From the NCBI RefSeq assembly GCF_030814315.1, contig NZ_JAUSUV010000005.1, positions 62,001-126,000 of the forward strand: 64,000 bases of DNA. The letters run 5' to 3'. Below the pieces are notes generated by a model. The model ran no database searches. It saw only the letters and a program-made list of their open reading frames with translations, and was not told the DNA's origin. Made by a program: the position numbers and the translations under genes. This document shows, in pieces, positions 9,323 through 17,805 of the stretch. Origin of the DNA: Croceifilum oryzae (GTDB taxonomy: Bacteria > Bacillota > Bacilli > Thermoactinomycetales > Thermoactinomycetaceae). Positions within the stretch are counted from its first letter, which is position 1. Each line of letters starts with the position of its first letter.

Positions 9323-10369
9323 ATGTTTAAAAAAATCCAAGCATTTTGCTTATTGAGTGCTTTTGCTCTATCTGTTACAGCATGTAGCACAGGAGCACCA
9401 GCCGCTGATCAAGGTGGCAAGTTGAAAAAAGATGATGGTAAGACGGTGATTGGTTTTTCATTAGATACATTGGAAGAAGAGCGTTGGAAAAAAGACCGCG
9501 ATATTTTTGTATCCAAGGCGAAGGGATTAGGAGCCGAGGTAAAGGTACAAGCGGCAAATGGCGATGACGCGAAGCAGATTTCTCAAGCTGAGAACTTAAT
9601 TAGCCAAGGAGTAGACGTACTTGTTGTCGTTCCACATAATGCGGAAGTAGCTGCAGCCATCGTAGAAAAAGCCCATAAAGAGGGCGTAAAAGTACTTTCT
9701 TATGATCGACTAATTAAAAACTCTGATGTGGACTTATACCTTTCTTTTGATAACGAACGTGTTGGAGAAATGCAGGCGAAAGCGATCGTGGAGAAAGCTC
9801 CTAAAGGAAATTATGCGTTAATCGAAGGTGCAGATACGGATAATAACGCTCACCTATTTAAAAAAGGTCAGATGAAAGTTCTAAAGCCATTGGTTGATAA
9901 AGGTGACATTAAAATTGTCTATGATCAATGGACGAAAGAATGGGATCCAGCAAATGCACTTGCTAATATGGAAAATGCTTTAACGGCTAACCAGAATAAA
10001 ATCGATGCAGTTGTGGCAGCTAACGATGGTACTGCTGGTGGTGCGATTCAAGCATTAACTGCACAAAAATTGGCGGGTAAGGTTCCTGTATCCGGTCAAG
10101 ATGCGGAGTTGGCAGGGATTAAACGGATCGTAGAAGGTACACAAACGATGACGGTTTATAAACCGATTAAGCTGATTGCTGAAAAAGCGGCGGAGTTAGC
10201 TGTTTCATTGGCAAAGGGTGAGAAGGTAACAACGGATAAAACTGTGAACAATGGTAAGAAAGATATTCCTTCTATTTTGTTGGATCCAATTGTGGTGACG
10301 AAGGAAAATATTGATGCTACGGTTGTGGCGGATGGGTTCCATAAGAAAGAGGATATTGATAAAAAGTAA
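9323..10369 (+). CDS. xylF: D-xylose ABC transporter substrate-binding lipoprotein
   Basis: 348 residues. Lipoprotein signal with lipobox SVTAC (lipidated Cys about 21) that anchors it outside the membrane. The periplasmic-binding fold carries XylF hallmarks: LSYDRLI, YLSFDNERVGEMQAKAI, VSGQDAELAGIKRIVEGTQTMTVYKP and the C-terminal VADGFHKK. It delivers sugar to the XylGH permease encoded downstream. AAAGGAGG precedes the ATG by about 10 bases. It is first in the transport operon, right after the operator/cre region, and is separated from xylG by a stable hairpin that may let it be made in excess. Confidence 0.93.
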   Translation: MFKKIQAFCLLSAFALSVTACSTGAPAADQGGKLKKDDGKTVIGFSLDTLEEERWKKDRDIFVSKAKGLGAEVKVQAANGDDAKQISQAENLISQGVDVLVVVPHNAEVAAAIVEKAHKEGVKVLSYDRLIKNSDVDLYLSFDNERVGEMQAKAIVEKAPKGNYALIEGADTDNNAHLFKKGQMKVLKPLVDKGDIKIVYDQWTKEWDPANALANMENALTANQNKIDAVVAANDGTAGGAIQALTAQKLAGKVPVSGQDAELAGIKRIVEGTQTMTVYKPIKLIAEKAAELAVSLAKGEKVTTDKTVNNGKKDIPSILLDPIVVTKENIDATVVADGFHKKEDIDKK

Positions 10370-10387
10370 GGCATGTTAATGATGTTT

Positions 10388-10462
10388 ATTGGATGATCGG
10401 GGCTGAGAGAGTCTGTTTGCTAACATCGCTGGTGATCGAACAGACATCTCCACTGCCCCGGA
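10388..10462 (+). repeat. intercistronic hairpin; relic of fold-back repeat
   Basis: Nested inverted repeats CGGGGC (10398-10403)/GCCCCG (10455-10460) and GTCTGTT (10411-10417)/AACAGAC (10439-10445) between xylF and xylG. Flank TATTGGATGATCGGGGC and the CTAACATCGC segment resemble the ends of the large fold-back repeats at 32.8 and 54.4 kb, so this is probably a shortened copy. It may stabilise xylF mRNA or attenuate xylGH. Confidence 0.55.
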
Positions 10463-10597
10463 ACTTGGAATCTAGAGTTTGATTTAAATCTTTGTATTTA
10501 ATTGATTCACTTGATAGATAAAGTAAAAATCATGCAATTTCATGAACGTGTGGAGCAGAGATGTTCCACATTTTCTATCAGGAGGGGAGAAAATAAG

Positions 10598-12121
10598 ATG
10601 ACGGTCGCCTTAGAGATGAAGCAGATTACGAAGGAGTTCCCCGGCGTTAAGGCACTGGATCGTGTGACGTTTCAAGTGGAGAAAGGCGAAATCCATGCAC
10701 TCTGCGGGGAGAATGGTGCGGGGAAATCGACTTTGATGAAAGTGCTAAGTGGTGTATATCCGTACGGTTCATATGAGGGCTCTATTGAGATTGAGGGCAT
10801 GGAGCAAACGTTTCGTTCGATTAAAGATGCTGAAAAAGCGGGAGTTGCTATCATTTATCAAGAGCTGGCATTGGTGAAAGAGATGTCTGTGACAGAGAAT
10901 TTATTTCTTGGTAAAGAGCATGCGAAGTTTGGGGTCATCGATGCTCTTCGTCAGCATCAAGAAACGGCTTACTGGCTGGAGCAAGTAGGGTTGTCCAATA
11001 TTCATCCGGAGACCGTAACAGGGACGTTGGGAATTGGTCAACAACAACTTGTGGAGATTGCGAAAGCACTTTCGAAAGATGCGAAGATCTTGATTTTAGA
11101 TGAACCAACAGCGGCATTAACCGAAAAAGAAGTTGAGATTTTACTCGATATCTTGCGGAAGTTTCGGGAACGTGGAGTCTCCTGTATCTACATCTCTCAC
11201 AAGCTAAACGAAGTCTTTTCTATCTCGGATTCGGTGACAATTTTGCGAGATGGGAAAACGATTGCGACGAAATCGATCGATGAAGTAAGCGAGGACCAAG
11301 TGATTTCTCTCATGGTAGGTCGAGAGTTAAAAGACCGTTTTCCTCGTGAAGAATCGACTCCTGGTGATGTGGTGCTAGAGCTTGCGAACTATAGCGTAAC
11401 GGACCGTAAAAATCCGAACAAGAAAATCATCCGCGATGTTTCTTTCCAACTACGGAAGGGTGAGATTGTAGGGATTGCAGGGTTAATGGGCTCAGGCCGT
11501 ACGGAGCTAGCGATGAGTCTATTCGGAGCATTAGAGGGTCGCGTGACAGGCTCTATAAAAATAGAGGGAAAACCCGTTACCATTAAACAACCAGAACACG
11601 CCATCGCCCACGGGATTGCGTTGGTAACAGAAGATCGTAAGCGAACAGGGCTGGTATTGGAGCGAAGCATTCAAGATAACATTACGCTGCCAAGCCTGAA
11701 ACAAGTATCAAGTTGGTCGGGAATTGATTCTAGTAAAGAAGTCTCTCAAGCTATGTCCTATTTTCAAAAGCTAGGAGTAAAAGCTACTTCGCTAGAGACA
11801 GTAGTGGGGACATTAAGTGGTGGGAATCAACAAAAAGTCGTGTTGGGTAAGTGGTTGATGACAAAGCCAAAAGTTCTTATTTTAGATGAACCAACCCGTG
11901 GCGTGGATGTCGGGGCGAAATATGAAATCTATCAAATTATGAATGAGTTGGTACGCGAGGGAGTTTCGATTTTGATGATTTCCTCCGAGTTGCCAGAAGT
12001 TTTAGGGATGAGTCATCGCATTGTCGTTATGGCGGAAGGCACAATTACCGCTGAATGGAAGGCGGAAGATGCGACACAAGAACGAATTATGACTGCAGCG
12101 ACAGGAGGGAACCAGACATGA
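10598..12121 (+). CDS. xylG: D-xylose ABC transporter ATP-binding protein
   Basis: 507 residues from ATG 10598, which has AGGAGGGG about 10 bases upstream; the open frame reaches back to 10502 but that extension is not family-like. Two fused ABC domains: the first with Walker A GENGAGKST (about 38-46), signature LGIGQQQLVEIAKAL and Walker B LILDEPTAAL. The second has a degenerate Walker A (GLMGSGRTE) and signature LSGGNQQKVVLGKWL, the pattern typical of RbsA/XylG/MglA. It powers XylH. The stop overlaps the xylH start as ATGA. Confidence 0.95.
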   Translation: MTVALEMKQITKEFPGVKALDRVTFQVEKGEIHALCGENGAGKSTLMKVLSGVYPYGSYEGSIEIEGMEQTFRSIKDAEKAGVAIIYQELALVKEMSVTENLFLGKEHAKFGVIDALRQHQETAYWLEQVGLSNIHPETVTGTLGIGQQQLVEIAKALSKDAKILILDEPTAALTEKEVEILLDILRKFRERGVSCIYISHKLNEVFSISDSVTILRDGKTIATKSIDEVSEDQVISLMVGRELKDRFPREESTPGDVVLELANYSVTDRKNPNKKIIRDVSFQLRKGEIVGIAGLMGSGRTELAMSLFGALEGRVTGSIKIEGKPVTIKQPEHAIAHGIALVTEDRKRTGLVLERSIQDNITLPSLKQVSSWSGIDSSKEVSQAMSYFQKLGVKATSLETVVGTLSGGNQQKVVLGKWLMTKPKVLILDEPTRGVDVGAKYEIYQIMNELVREGVSILMISSELPEVLGMSHRIVVMAEGTITAEWKAEDATQERIMTAATGGNQT

Positions 12122-13281
12122 CAACGAAAACAGGTTCAACTAAATTTAATAAAGATTTATTTCGCTTAGATGTACGAGCGTATTCTATGATTATTGCCAT
12201 TATCGCGATTTGGGCATTTTTTGCTATTATGGACGATAGTTTCTTGACAGCCCGTAACTTTTCCAATCTATTTGTTCAGATGTCTGTTACTTCCATTCTA
12301 GCAATTGGAATGGTGCTCGTATTAGTAGCAGGTCAAGTTGACTTATCCGTTGGTTCTCTTGTGGGATTAACGGGTGGAATCGCTGGAATCCTGCATGTTT
12401 GGTACGGCTGGGACACGGTTCCCGTCGTGATTGTAACGATTTTACTAGGAGCTCTCATTGGTTTGATCCAAGGATGGTGGGTCGCGTATCGGGCCGTTCC
12501 TGCTTTTATCGTCACGTTAGGTGGGATGATGATTTTCCGTGGTGCGCTTCAAGGGGTTACCAAGAGTGAGACTATTGCCCCTTTAAAAGAGAGTTTTAAA
12601 GCACTCGGACAGGGATTTATTCTTCCATTTATGGGATATATCGTCGCTGGAGTTGCGATTGTACTAGCAGGGATTTTCCTACTTCGTCAACGTCAATCCA
12701 GAATGAAATTTGGTTTTTCTGTTTCTCCAGCATGGGTGACTGGCGTGATATGGCTTGGAATCAGCGCCTTGATTTTGATCGTAGTTTCCGTGATGAACGC
12801 ATACCAAGGGATTCCGATTCCTTTTATGGTGGTCATTTTCCTAGCGATCTTGTTTACATTTATCGCGAAGAAAACCGTATTTGGACGCCAAGTGTACGCG
12901 ATTGGTGGGAACTCCGAAGCGGCAGTTTTATCAGGGATTAACGTCAAACGAAAAATTATGTTGATCTTTGTATTATGTAATACCCTCGCCGCAGTAGCAG
13001 GACTGATCCTCACCGCACGGGTAAACGCTGCTACGGTTGGTGCCGGTACCATGTATGAGCTTGATGCCATCGCCGCATGTGTCATTGGTGGGACCAGCCT
13101 CATGGGAGGAGTCGGTACTATCCCTGGAGCGATGATCGGGGCACTCGTTATGGCGAGTTTGGATAACGGCATGAGTATCTTGAACATCGACTCGTTCTGG
13201 CAGTTGATTGTAAAGGGTTCAATTTTGGTGTTTGCTGTATGGTTTGATATTTATAGTAGAAGTAAGGCGAAGCATAGTTAA
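12118..13281 (+). CDS. xylH: D-xylose ABC transporter permease
   Basis: 387 residues from ATG 12118, overlapping xylG by 4 bases with GGAGGG upstream. About ten hydrophobic segments and the BPD_transp_2 signature (GMVLVLVAGQVDLSVGSLVGLTGG; FIVTLGGMMIFRGALQG; VFGRQVYAIGGN; LTARVNAATVGAG). Length and order match XylH. It forms the membrane channel with XylG. Ends the operon before a strong terminator. Confidence 0.95.
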   Translation: MTTKTGSTKFNKDLFRLDVRAYSMIIAIIAIWAFFAIMDDSFLTARNFSNLFVQMSVTSILAIGMVLVLVAGQVDLSVGSLVGLTGGIAGILHVWYGWDTVPVVIVTILLGALIGLIQGWWVAYRAVPAFIVTLGGMMIFRGALQGVTKSETIAPLKESFKALGQGFILPFMGYIVAGVAIVLAGIFLLRQRQSRMKFGFSVSPAWVTGVIWLGISALILIVVSVMNAYQGIPIPFMVVIFLAILFTFIAKKTVFGRQVYAIGGNSEAAVLSGINVKRKIMLIFVLCNTLAAVAGLILTARVNAATVGAGTMYELDAIAACVIGGTSLMGGVGTIPGAMIGALVMASLDNGMSILNIDSFWQLIVKGSILVFAVWFDIYSRSKAKHS

Positions 13282-13307
13282 TTGATAAAATAGAATAAAA
13301 CAAGCCC

Positions 13308-13336
13308 AAAAGCCCTCAAATTATTGAGGGCTTTTC
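13308..13336 (+). terminator. terminator after xylH
   Basis: AAAAGCCCTCAA (13308-13319) pairs with TTGAGGGCTTTT (13324-13335). It also serves the convergent lipoprotein gene. Confidence 0.9.
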
Positions 13337-13364
13337 TGTACCACAAATCCCAAAGATAAATCTA

Positions 13365-13931
13365 TCATTTCATCACATCAATGGCTTGTAGCTTATACTC
13401 ATCGGATCCATTGTTCTGACATATGAAGACAACCTTATAGCCCCCCATCTGATAGGTGAGCATAGTTTTTGTTTCAGATTCTTGCTTGTTGGTTGGTTCG
13501 CCGAGTTTACTGATTATATCTTTGGAAGTGAATTGGATTAAGTCGGAGGCGTAGTAGCTAATGGTGGTGATTTGCCCTCCTGTGACTTTGAACTCGGTCG
13601 CTTTGTTGTTATATGTATAGGTGGAATCTTTGCTAGAAGAGTTGGGACTGGCGCTGGGTTTGCCCCATTTTTTTTGGATGTCTTCGATTGAAGAGCCGAT
13701 TCCGAATTCGCCGCTATTAAATCCTTTGCCCGATTCGGTGAGCTTTTTTATGGTAAGAAGGCTATTATCATCAAAGGTAGGCACTTCTGTGCTAGGTTCC
13801 GATGCGGCTTCTTTTTGCTCAGATGTTTGACTGGGTTGATTAGCTTGTACACTTGGTGTTTTGTCTGAAGAGCATCCGGCTATGGTTAAGGCAGTAGACA
13901 GGATTATGCTATAAGTAAATAGTTTCTTCAT
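13365..13931 (-). CDS. lipoprotein, DUF4309-like
   Basis: 188 residues with a lipoprotein signal (lipobox LTIAGC, Cys about 20), a Ser/Gln/Glu-rich linker to about residue 60, and a globular domain with G-x-SIEDIQKKWGKP and DIISKLGEP segments. Repeated xxKLGxP helices with Tyr-rich strands are the DUF4309 pattern (related to BamE/SmpA-like folds). Paralogue of the gene immediately upstream at 13978-14541. Function unknown; presumably on the outer face of the membrane. AAGGGGAAC precedes the ATG. Confidence 0.75.
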   Translation of the reverse strand: MKKLFTYSIILSTALTIAGCSSDKTPSVQANQPSQTSEQKEAASEPSTEVPTFDDNSLLTIKKLTESGKGFNSGEFGIGSSIEDIQKKWGKPSASPNSSSKDSTYTYNNKATEFKVTGGQITTISYYASDLIQFTSKDIISKLGEPTNKQESETKTMLTYQMGGYKVVFICQNNGSDEYKLQAIDVMK

Positions 13932-13977
13932 CTTGTTCCCCTTAGAATGTTATGAGAATCTTAAATCAATTATATCA

Positions 13978-14541
13978 CTAAGGAGTGATATGAATCGAGT
14001 ACTGGCTAAGTTTTTGTTCATTTTGGTTTTTGTGCATAGGAAAAACAAACGTGACTGTGGAAGATTTGAGGGTATAGGTTAGATTAATCATCCCTCTTCC
14101 CTTTATGATACGGCTGGTTTCGCCTAGTTTCTTGATTACATCTTGATATTGAATAGAAGTTCCTTGCTTCCAACGATACATGATGGAGGAGACTATATCT
14201 TGTTGAAATGAGAAGTAGATCTGATGCGTTTCGAGATCATAGCTGTAGTATTCGGCATGGGAAGAATTGGCTTGCGGTTTTCCTAGAGCGGATTCGATTT
14301 CCTGTTTCCGAGCTCCTAGTTTGGCTTGGAAAGGCTCAAGGATTCTACCTTGCTCGGCATTTATGATCAGTTTATCGATAGGTGAAGAGGTAATGGGATC
14401 TGATGATGGTGACTGTGTTGTTTCCGGTTTTGAGATAGGAGATGAACTGTCTGTTTTGGTTGGAGTACATGCTGTTAAAAGGAAAAGGGCGCTGACAACG
14501 CCTATTATTTTTAGGGTTGGTGGGAAGGTTTTGTGGTCCAT
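13978..14541 (-). CDS. lipoprotein, DUF4309-like paralogue
   Basis: 187 residues from ATG 14541 (GGAGTG ribosome site; the open frame continues to 14574). Lipobox FLLTAC with Cys about 25, Ser/Pro-rich linker, then a domain with GARKQEIESALGKPQ and DVIKKLGETSR that aligns in layout with the downstream gene, so the pair is a tandem duplication separated by 46 bases and probably one transcript. Role unknown. Confidence 0.75.
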   Translation of the reverse strand: MDHKTFPPTLKIIGVVSALFLLTACTPTKTDSSSPISKPETTQSPSSDPITSSPIDKLIINAEQGRILEPFQAKLGARKQEIESALGKPQANSSHAEYYSYDLETHQIYFSFQQDIVSSIMYRWKQGTSIQYQDVIKKLGETSRIIKGRGMINLTYTLKSSTVTFVFPMHKNQNEQKLSQYSIHITP

Positions 14542-14847
14542 AGTGGTCACTCCTTTGACGGAATTGATGAACATGATATAAGCTTATCAAATATACAGCT
14601 AAAATTGGGACTTTTTTGAGATTTGGATTCGAATTAAGTTCATTTATAAGAAACATCTTTATAATGGTATATGGCATAATGAAATAAATAAATTCATAGA
14701 TGGAAACGTATTAGTAGTAGATAGATTTTATTTTTAAAGATTGGGAATTTTATTTATTGATATGGCATTTCGGTATAAACTAGGAGTAGTAGTGACAATC
14801 GTAAGTCTGCTACAAGGGTATGATCTTCTTAGAGTGGAGGCGCGGAC
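14542..14847. other. intergenic region, divergent promoters
   Basis: AT-rich region between divergent transcription units. The only structure I see is a dyad GTAGTAGTGAC / GTCTGCTAC around 14788-14815 ahead of the acyltransferase gene. No ORF. Confidence 0.3.
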
Positions 14848-15567
14848 TTGATTTCAGCAGATAAGAGCAGAAGCTTTATTAAGGTTTATCGTATGTACAA
14901 TCGTTGGTTGTTACGCCGATCTTTCGAGCAAATCTATCTGGATGATAGTGGGAGAATGGAGGAAGGACGACCTACTCTTTTTATCGCAAATCATAGTAAT
15001 TGGTGGGATCCCTTGCTTGTACTGCAGTTAAATGGGGACATTTTAAAGAAAGATATGTATGCGATGATGGCTCCAAAAGGACAAAAAAAGGAATTTCGTT
15101 TCTTTCGTAAATTAGGTGGATTTTCGATGAATCCAGATTCGACTGCCGAAGTTCAACGATCGCTTCGATATTCTGTGCAACTCTTGTCAGAGGCGGCTAA
15201 TCGAGCATTATGGTTATTCCCACAAGGAGAAATGCAGCATCAAGAGATTCGTCCGATTCAACTGATGAGTGGACTTGGATCAATTGTGGAGCGGATGTAT
15301 GATCTACAAGTGGTTCCGGTTCTATTTTATTACACCTATGATGGGAATCGAAAACCCTCTGTATATATTCGAATTACCAATGCCTTAGTGCTGGACGAGG
15401 AGTGTCGAAAAAGGAAAATTGCTACACGAATCGCCCAAGAAGCATTACAAACTCGATTGGATCATCTCCGTAAAGAAGTCATTTCATGTCAGACTAAGAA
15501 TTTTAAACCATGGATGAAAACGTATTGGGGCGCTTTTAAATTATTTGAAAAGATGATTTTACGGTGA
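14848..15567 (+). CDS. PlsC-like acyltransferase
   Basis: 239 residues from TTG 14848 (GTGGAGG eight bases before). The acyltransferase block I is NHSNWWDP (HX4D catalytic motif, about residue 50), followed by FPQGEM (glycerol-binding block III-like) and PVLFYYTY. The family transfers acyl groups to lysophosphatidate or to glycosylated carotenoids (CrtO in Staphylococcus is such a protein). The next gene, 24 bases away, is a CrtI/CrtN-like desaturase, which favours a role in making an acylated isoprenoid pigment. This is context-based inference. Confidence 0.75.
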   Translation: MISADKSRSFIKVYRMYNRWLLRRSFEQIYLDDSGRMEEGRPTLFIANHSNWWDPLLVLQLNGDILKKDMYAMMAPKGQKKEFRFFRKLGGFSMNPDSTAEVQRSLRYSVQLLSEAANRALWLFPQGEMQHQEIRPIQLMSGLGSIVERMYDLQVVPVLFYYTYDGNRKPSVYIRITNALVLDEECRKRKIATRIAQEALQTRLDHLRKEVISCQTKNFKPWMKTYWGAFKLFEKMILR

Positions 15568-15591
15568 AATCAGGAAGGGAAGTATGATTTT

Positions 15592-17088
15592 ATGAAAAAG
15601 GGTGTAGTGATTGGTGGAGGAATTGCAGGGCTTGTGTCGGCTAGTATTCTCTCTGCACAAGGATTTGAAATCACTCTCCTCGAACGAAATGAGAAATTAG
15701 GTGGAAAGTTACGGGATATTCAGATGGGTGAGTATCAATTTGACTTTGGCCCCTCTACGATTACGATGCCGTGGGTTTTTGAACAAGTATATCGTGAGGC
15801 CCACTGTACGCTCGATCCAGAGCTCCGCTTTCTCCCGCTTATGATCAATAGTCGAAATTTTTTTCTAGATAGTAAATTTATTGATCTTACGGCAGATCCA
15901 GAGTACATGGCTCATCAGATGGGGGAATTATGTCCAGAAGATCGGCAAAGTCTGGTCGCATACCTACATGAAACAAAAAGAATGTATGAAGTGGTAGAAG
16001 AGCTTCTTCTCGAGCAGTCTTCTATGGAATGGAAGGGTTTTCTTAATCCGAGCATGACGAAGGCGTTATTTGGCGTTCATGCTTTTCAAACGATGGACTC
16101 ATTTCATAAACGCTATTTTGAGGATTCGCGACTTCTAGCGATGATGAACCGCTATGCTACTCAAATGGGTTCCTCTCCCTATCAGATTCCGGCAACGATG
16201 GCGTTTACTGCTTATGTGGAGATGGTTCAAGGAGTCCACTATGTCGAGGGTGGAAACTATCGACTGATCGAGGCGTTGGCTCGTCTGGCAGAGGACTCGG
16301 GAGTACATGTATGTACGAAGTCTGGGGTAGACGAAGTGCTGACCGAAAATGGACAAGTTCGTGGAGTTCTATTGGAAAACGGCGATGATGTTACGGCGGA
16401 TTTTGTCATTTCAAATGTAGATATACGAACGATGCAGGCATCTCTATATCCAGAAAAATACCGGAAAACGGAGCGAGTTGAGCCTACACTATCTAGCTTT
16501 TTAATGTTACTAGGTACAGATCGGAAATGGCCTCATCTTCATCACCATAATCGCTTTTTTCCAGTTGATTCTGGACGTGAATATATCGATATTTTTGAGC
16601 AAAAACAATGGTCTTATTCTCCTACAATCTCTGTTTGCAACTCTAGCTATACAGAGCCAGAGCGAGCCAAACAGGGCGCAGGAAGTAATCTATCGGTTAT
16701 GGTTCATGTTCCTGCTAATGTAGGGAATCAACGAGATGAGAACTGGTTTGAGCGATATTATCAATATCGGGATGAGCTAATCTATCAGCTAGAAGGTACA
16801 TGGGGACTAGAGGGATTAGAAGATTCGATTGAAGTTCAGCAGTTATATGGTCCAAAAGAGATTGAGGCGATGTCTGGTGCGTGGCAAGGTTCCTTATATG
16901 GGCCTGTGCTACATGGCCGAAAAGCTTTTTTGCGTCCTTCGATGAAAGAGAGTCGCTTTCAAGGATTGTATTACACAGGCGATTCAACACACCCAACAGG
17001 TGGGGCTCCAATGGCTGCGCTCAGTGGGATTACCATAGCGAAGATGGTACAACAAGATGCAGAGCATAAAATGAAAGTGAATGTATAG
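15592..17088 (+). CDS. phytoene desaturase-like FAD oxidoreductase (CrtI/CrtN family)
   Basis: 498 residues. Dinucleotide fold GGGIAGLVSA (about 7-16), ERNEKLGGKL, and YQFDFGPSTITMP are the CrtI/CrtN N-terminal markers; the C-terminal FAD motif is LYYTGDSTHPTGGAPMA. The family desaturates or oxidises C30/C40 carotenoid precursors at the membrane. No phytoene or diapophytoene synthase is in the window, so the substrate cannot be fixed. Pairs with the acyltransferase upstream. Confidence 0.82.
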   Translation: MKKGVVIGGGIAGLVSASILSAQGFEITLLERNEKLGGKLRDIQMGEYQFDFGPSTITMPWVFEQVYREAHCTLDPELRFLPLMINSRNFFLDSKFIDLTADPEYMAHQMGELCPEDRQSLVAYLHETKRMYEVVEELLLEQSSMEWKGFLNPSMTKALFGVHAFQTMDSFHKRYFEDSRLLAMMNRYATQMGSSPYQIPATMAFTAYVEMVQGVHYVEGGNYRLIEALARLAEDSGVHVCTKSGVDEVLTENGQVRGVLLENGDDVTADFVISNVDIRTMQASLYPEKYRKTERVEPTLSSFLMLLGTDRKWPHLHHHNRFFPVDSGREYIDIFEQKQWSYSPTISVCNSSYTEPERAKQGAGSNLSVMVHVPANVGNQRDENWFERYYQYRDELIYQLEGTWGLEGLEDSIEVQQLYGPKEIEAMSGAWQGSLYGPVLHGRKAFLRPSMKESRFQGLYYTGDSTHPTGGAPMAALSGITIAKMVQQDAEHKMKVNV

Positions 17089-17133
17089 GCATTCCTTAAT
17101 CGGGCTGTTCCTTAAAAGGGGAGGTTTTGATAA

Positions 17134-17406
17134 ATGGAAGGTTTGGCTTATGTGATTGTCGGGTTCTGGTTGTTTCTTCTCTTTATCGGATTCCTTATGG
17201 GCTTTTTATTAACTAAGTACTTGTTTAGATGGAGATATGTAAGTCTTTTCGTTGTTATGTTGATCTCTGCCCCTCTCTATATAGATGCAGGAAAATGGGG
17301 CATTTTTCTATTTTTTGGAGGAATTCCTGCTGGTATATGTTTCCTTACCATTTGGCTTACAACGAAATGGATGCATCGAAAGCAAAAAAGCGATCGTTCT
17401 GCCTAA
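17134..17406 (+). CDS. small membrane protein, unknown
   Basis: 90 residues with three hydrophobic segments (about 4-30, 35-52, 57-78) and a basic tail. GGGGAGG ribosome site precedes the ATG at good spacing. It follows the desaturase gene by 45 bases and ends inside the next terminator, so it is probably the last gene of that unit. No family recognised. Confidence 0.65.
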   Translation: MEGLAYVIVGFWLFLLFIGFLMGFLLTKYLFRWRYVSLFVVMLISAPLYIDAGKWGIFLFFGGIPAGICFLTIWLTTKWMHRKQKSDRSA

Positions 17407-17427
17407 TCAGGTAGAACGATCGCTTTC
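17384..17427 (+). terminator. bidirectional terminator
   Basis: AAAGCGATCGTTCT and AGAACGATCGCTTT form a 14-bp stem; A and T runs flank it, so it ends the small membrane gene and the convergent tatA. Confidence 0.85.
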
Positions 17428-17434
17428 ACTGTCT

Positions 17435-17605
17435 CTATGAATGAGTCTTGTTTGATTCGTTGTCATCTTTGTCGCTTCCATTTAGAGAGCGACGGAAGTT
17501 TTTAATCGTTTCTCCTGCGGCTTTACCTAATTCAGGTATTTTTTTTGGACCCCAGAGGAGAAGTGCGACGACGATTAAGATTAAGATACCTAATGGCTTT
17601 ATCAT
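17435..17605 (-). CDS. tatA: twin-arginine translocase subunit TatA
   Basis: 56 residues, below usual ORF cut-offs. N-terminal membrane helix (about 3-19), the Gly-Pro hinge (WGPKKIPELGKAAGE, residues 18-32) and an amphipathic helix ending in FRRSL, then an acidic/polar tail: the TatA/E pattern. GGAG lies about 10 bases before the ATG at 17605. It oligomerises to form the channel for folded Tat substrates; no tatC lies nearby. Divergent from sdhCAB. Confidence 0.88.
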   Translation of the reverse strand: MIKPLGILILIVVALLLWGPKKIPELGKAAGETIKNFRRSLNGSDKDDNESNKTHS

Positions 17606-17703
17606 AATTCTTCAACTCCTGTCATGTGTACCCAACGCCATTATAGTCCAGAACGAAGGAGATGTAAAAGGAAGGTTGTGGGGCTGGCGAATCGAGTCGT
17701 TTC

Positions 17704-17732
17704 TTGACGCTCTAGCAACTTGGGAGTAAAAT
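17704..17732 (+). promoter_or_regulatory. sigma-A-type promoter of sdhCAB
   Basis: TTGACG (17704-17709), 17-base spacer, TAAAAT (17727-17732), about 70 bases before the sdhC start. Confidence 0.7.
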
Positions 17733-17805
17733 TAATAGCGTTGAATCAATCGCTTTGTAATAAAATAAATTTCACTGCGAACCATTATGGATGGGAGGCG
17801 CAAAA

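Noticed and set aside
12693-13187. 164-codon open frame antisense to xylH
   Set aside because: Shadow of the permease gene: its codon use follows the other strand and it has no start context.
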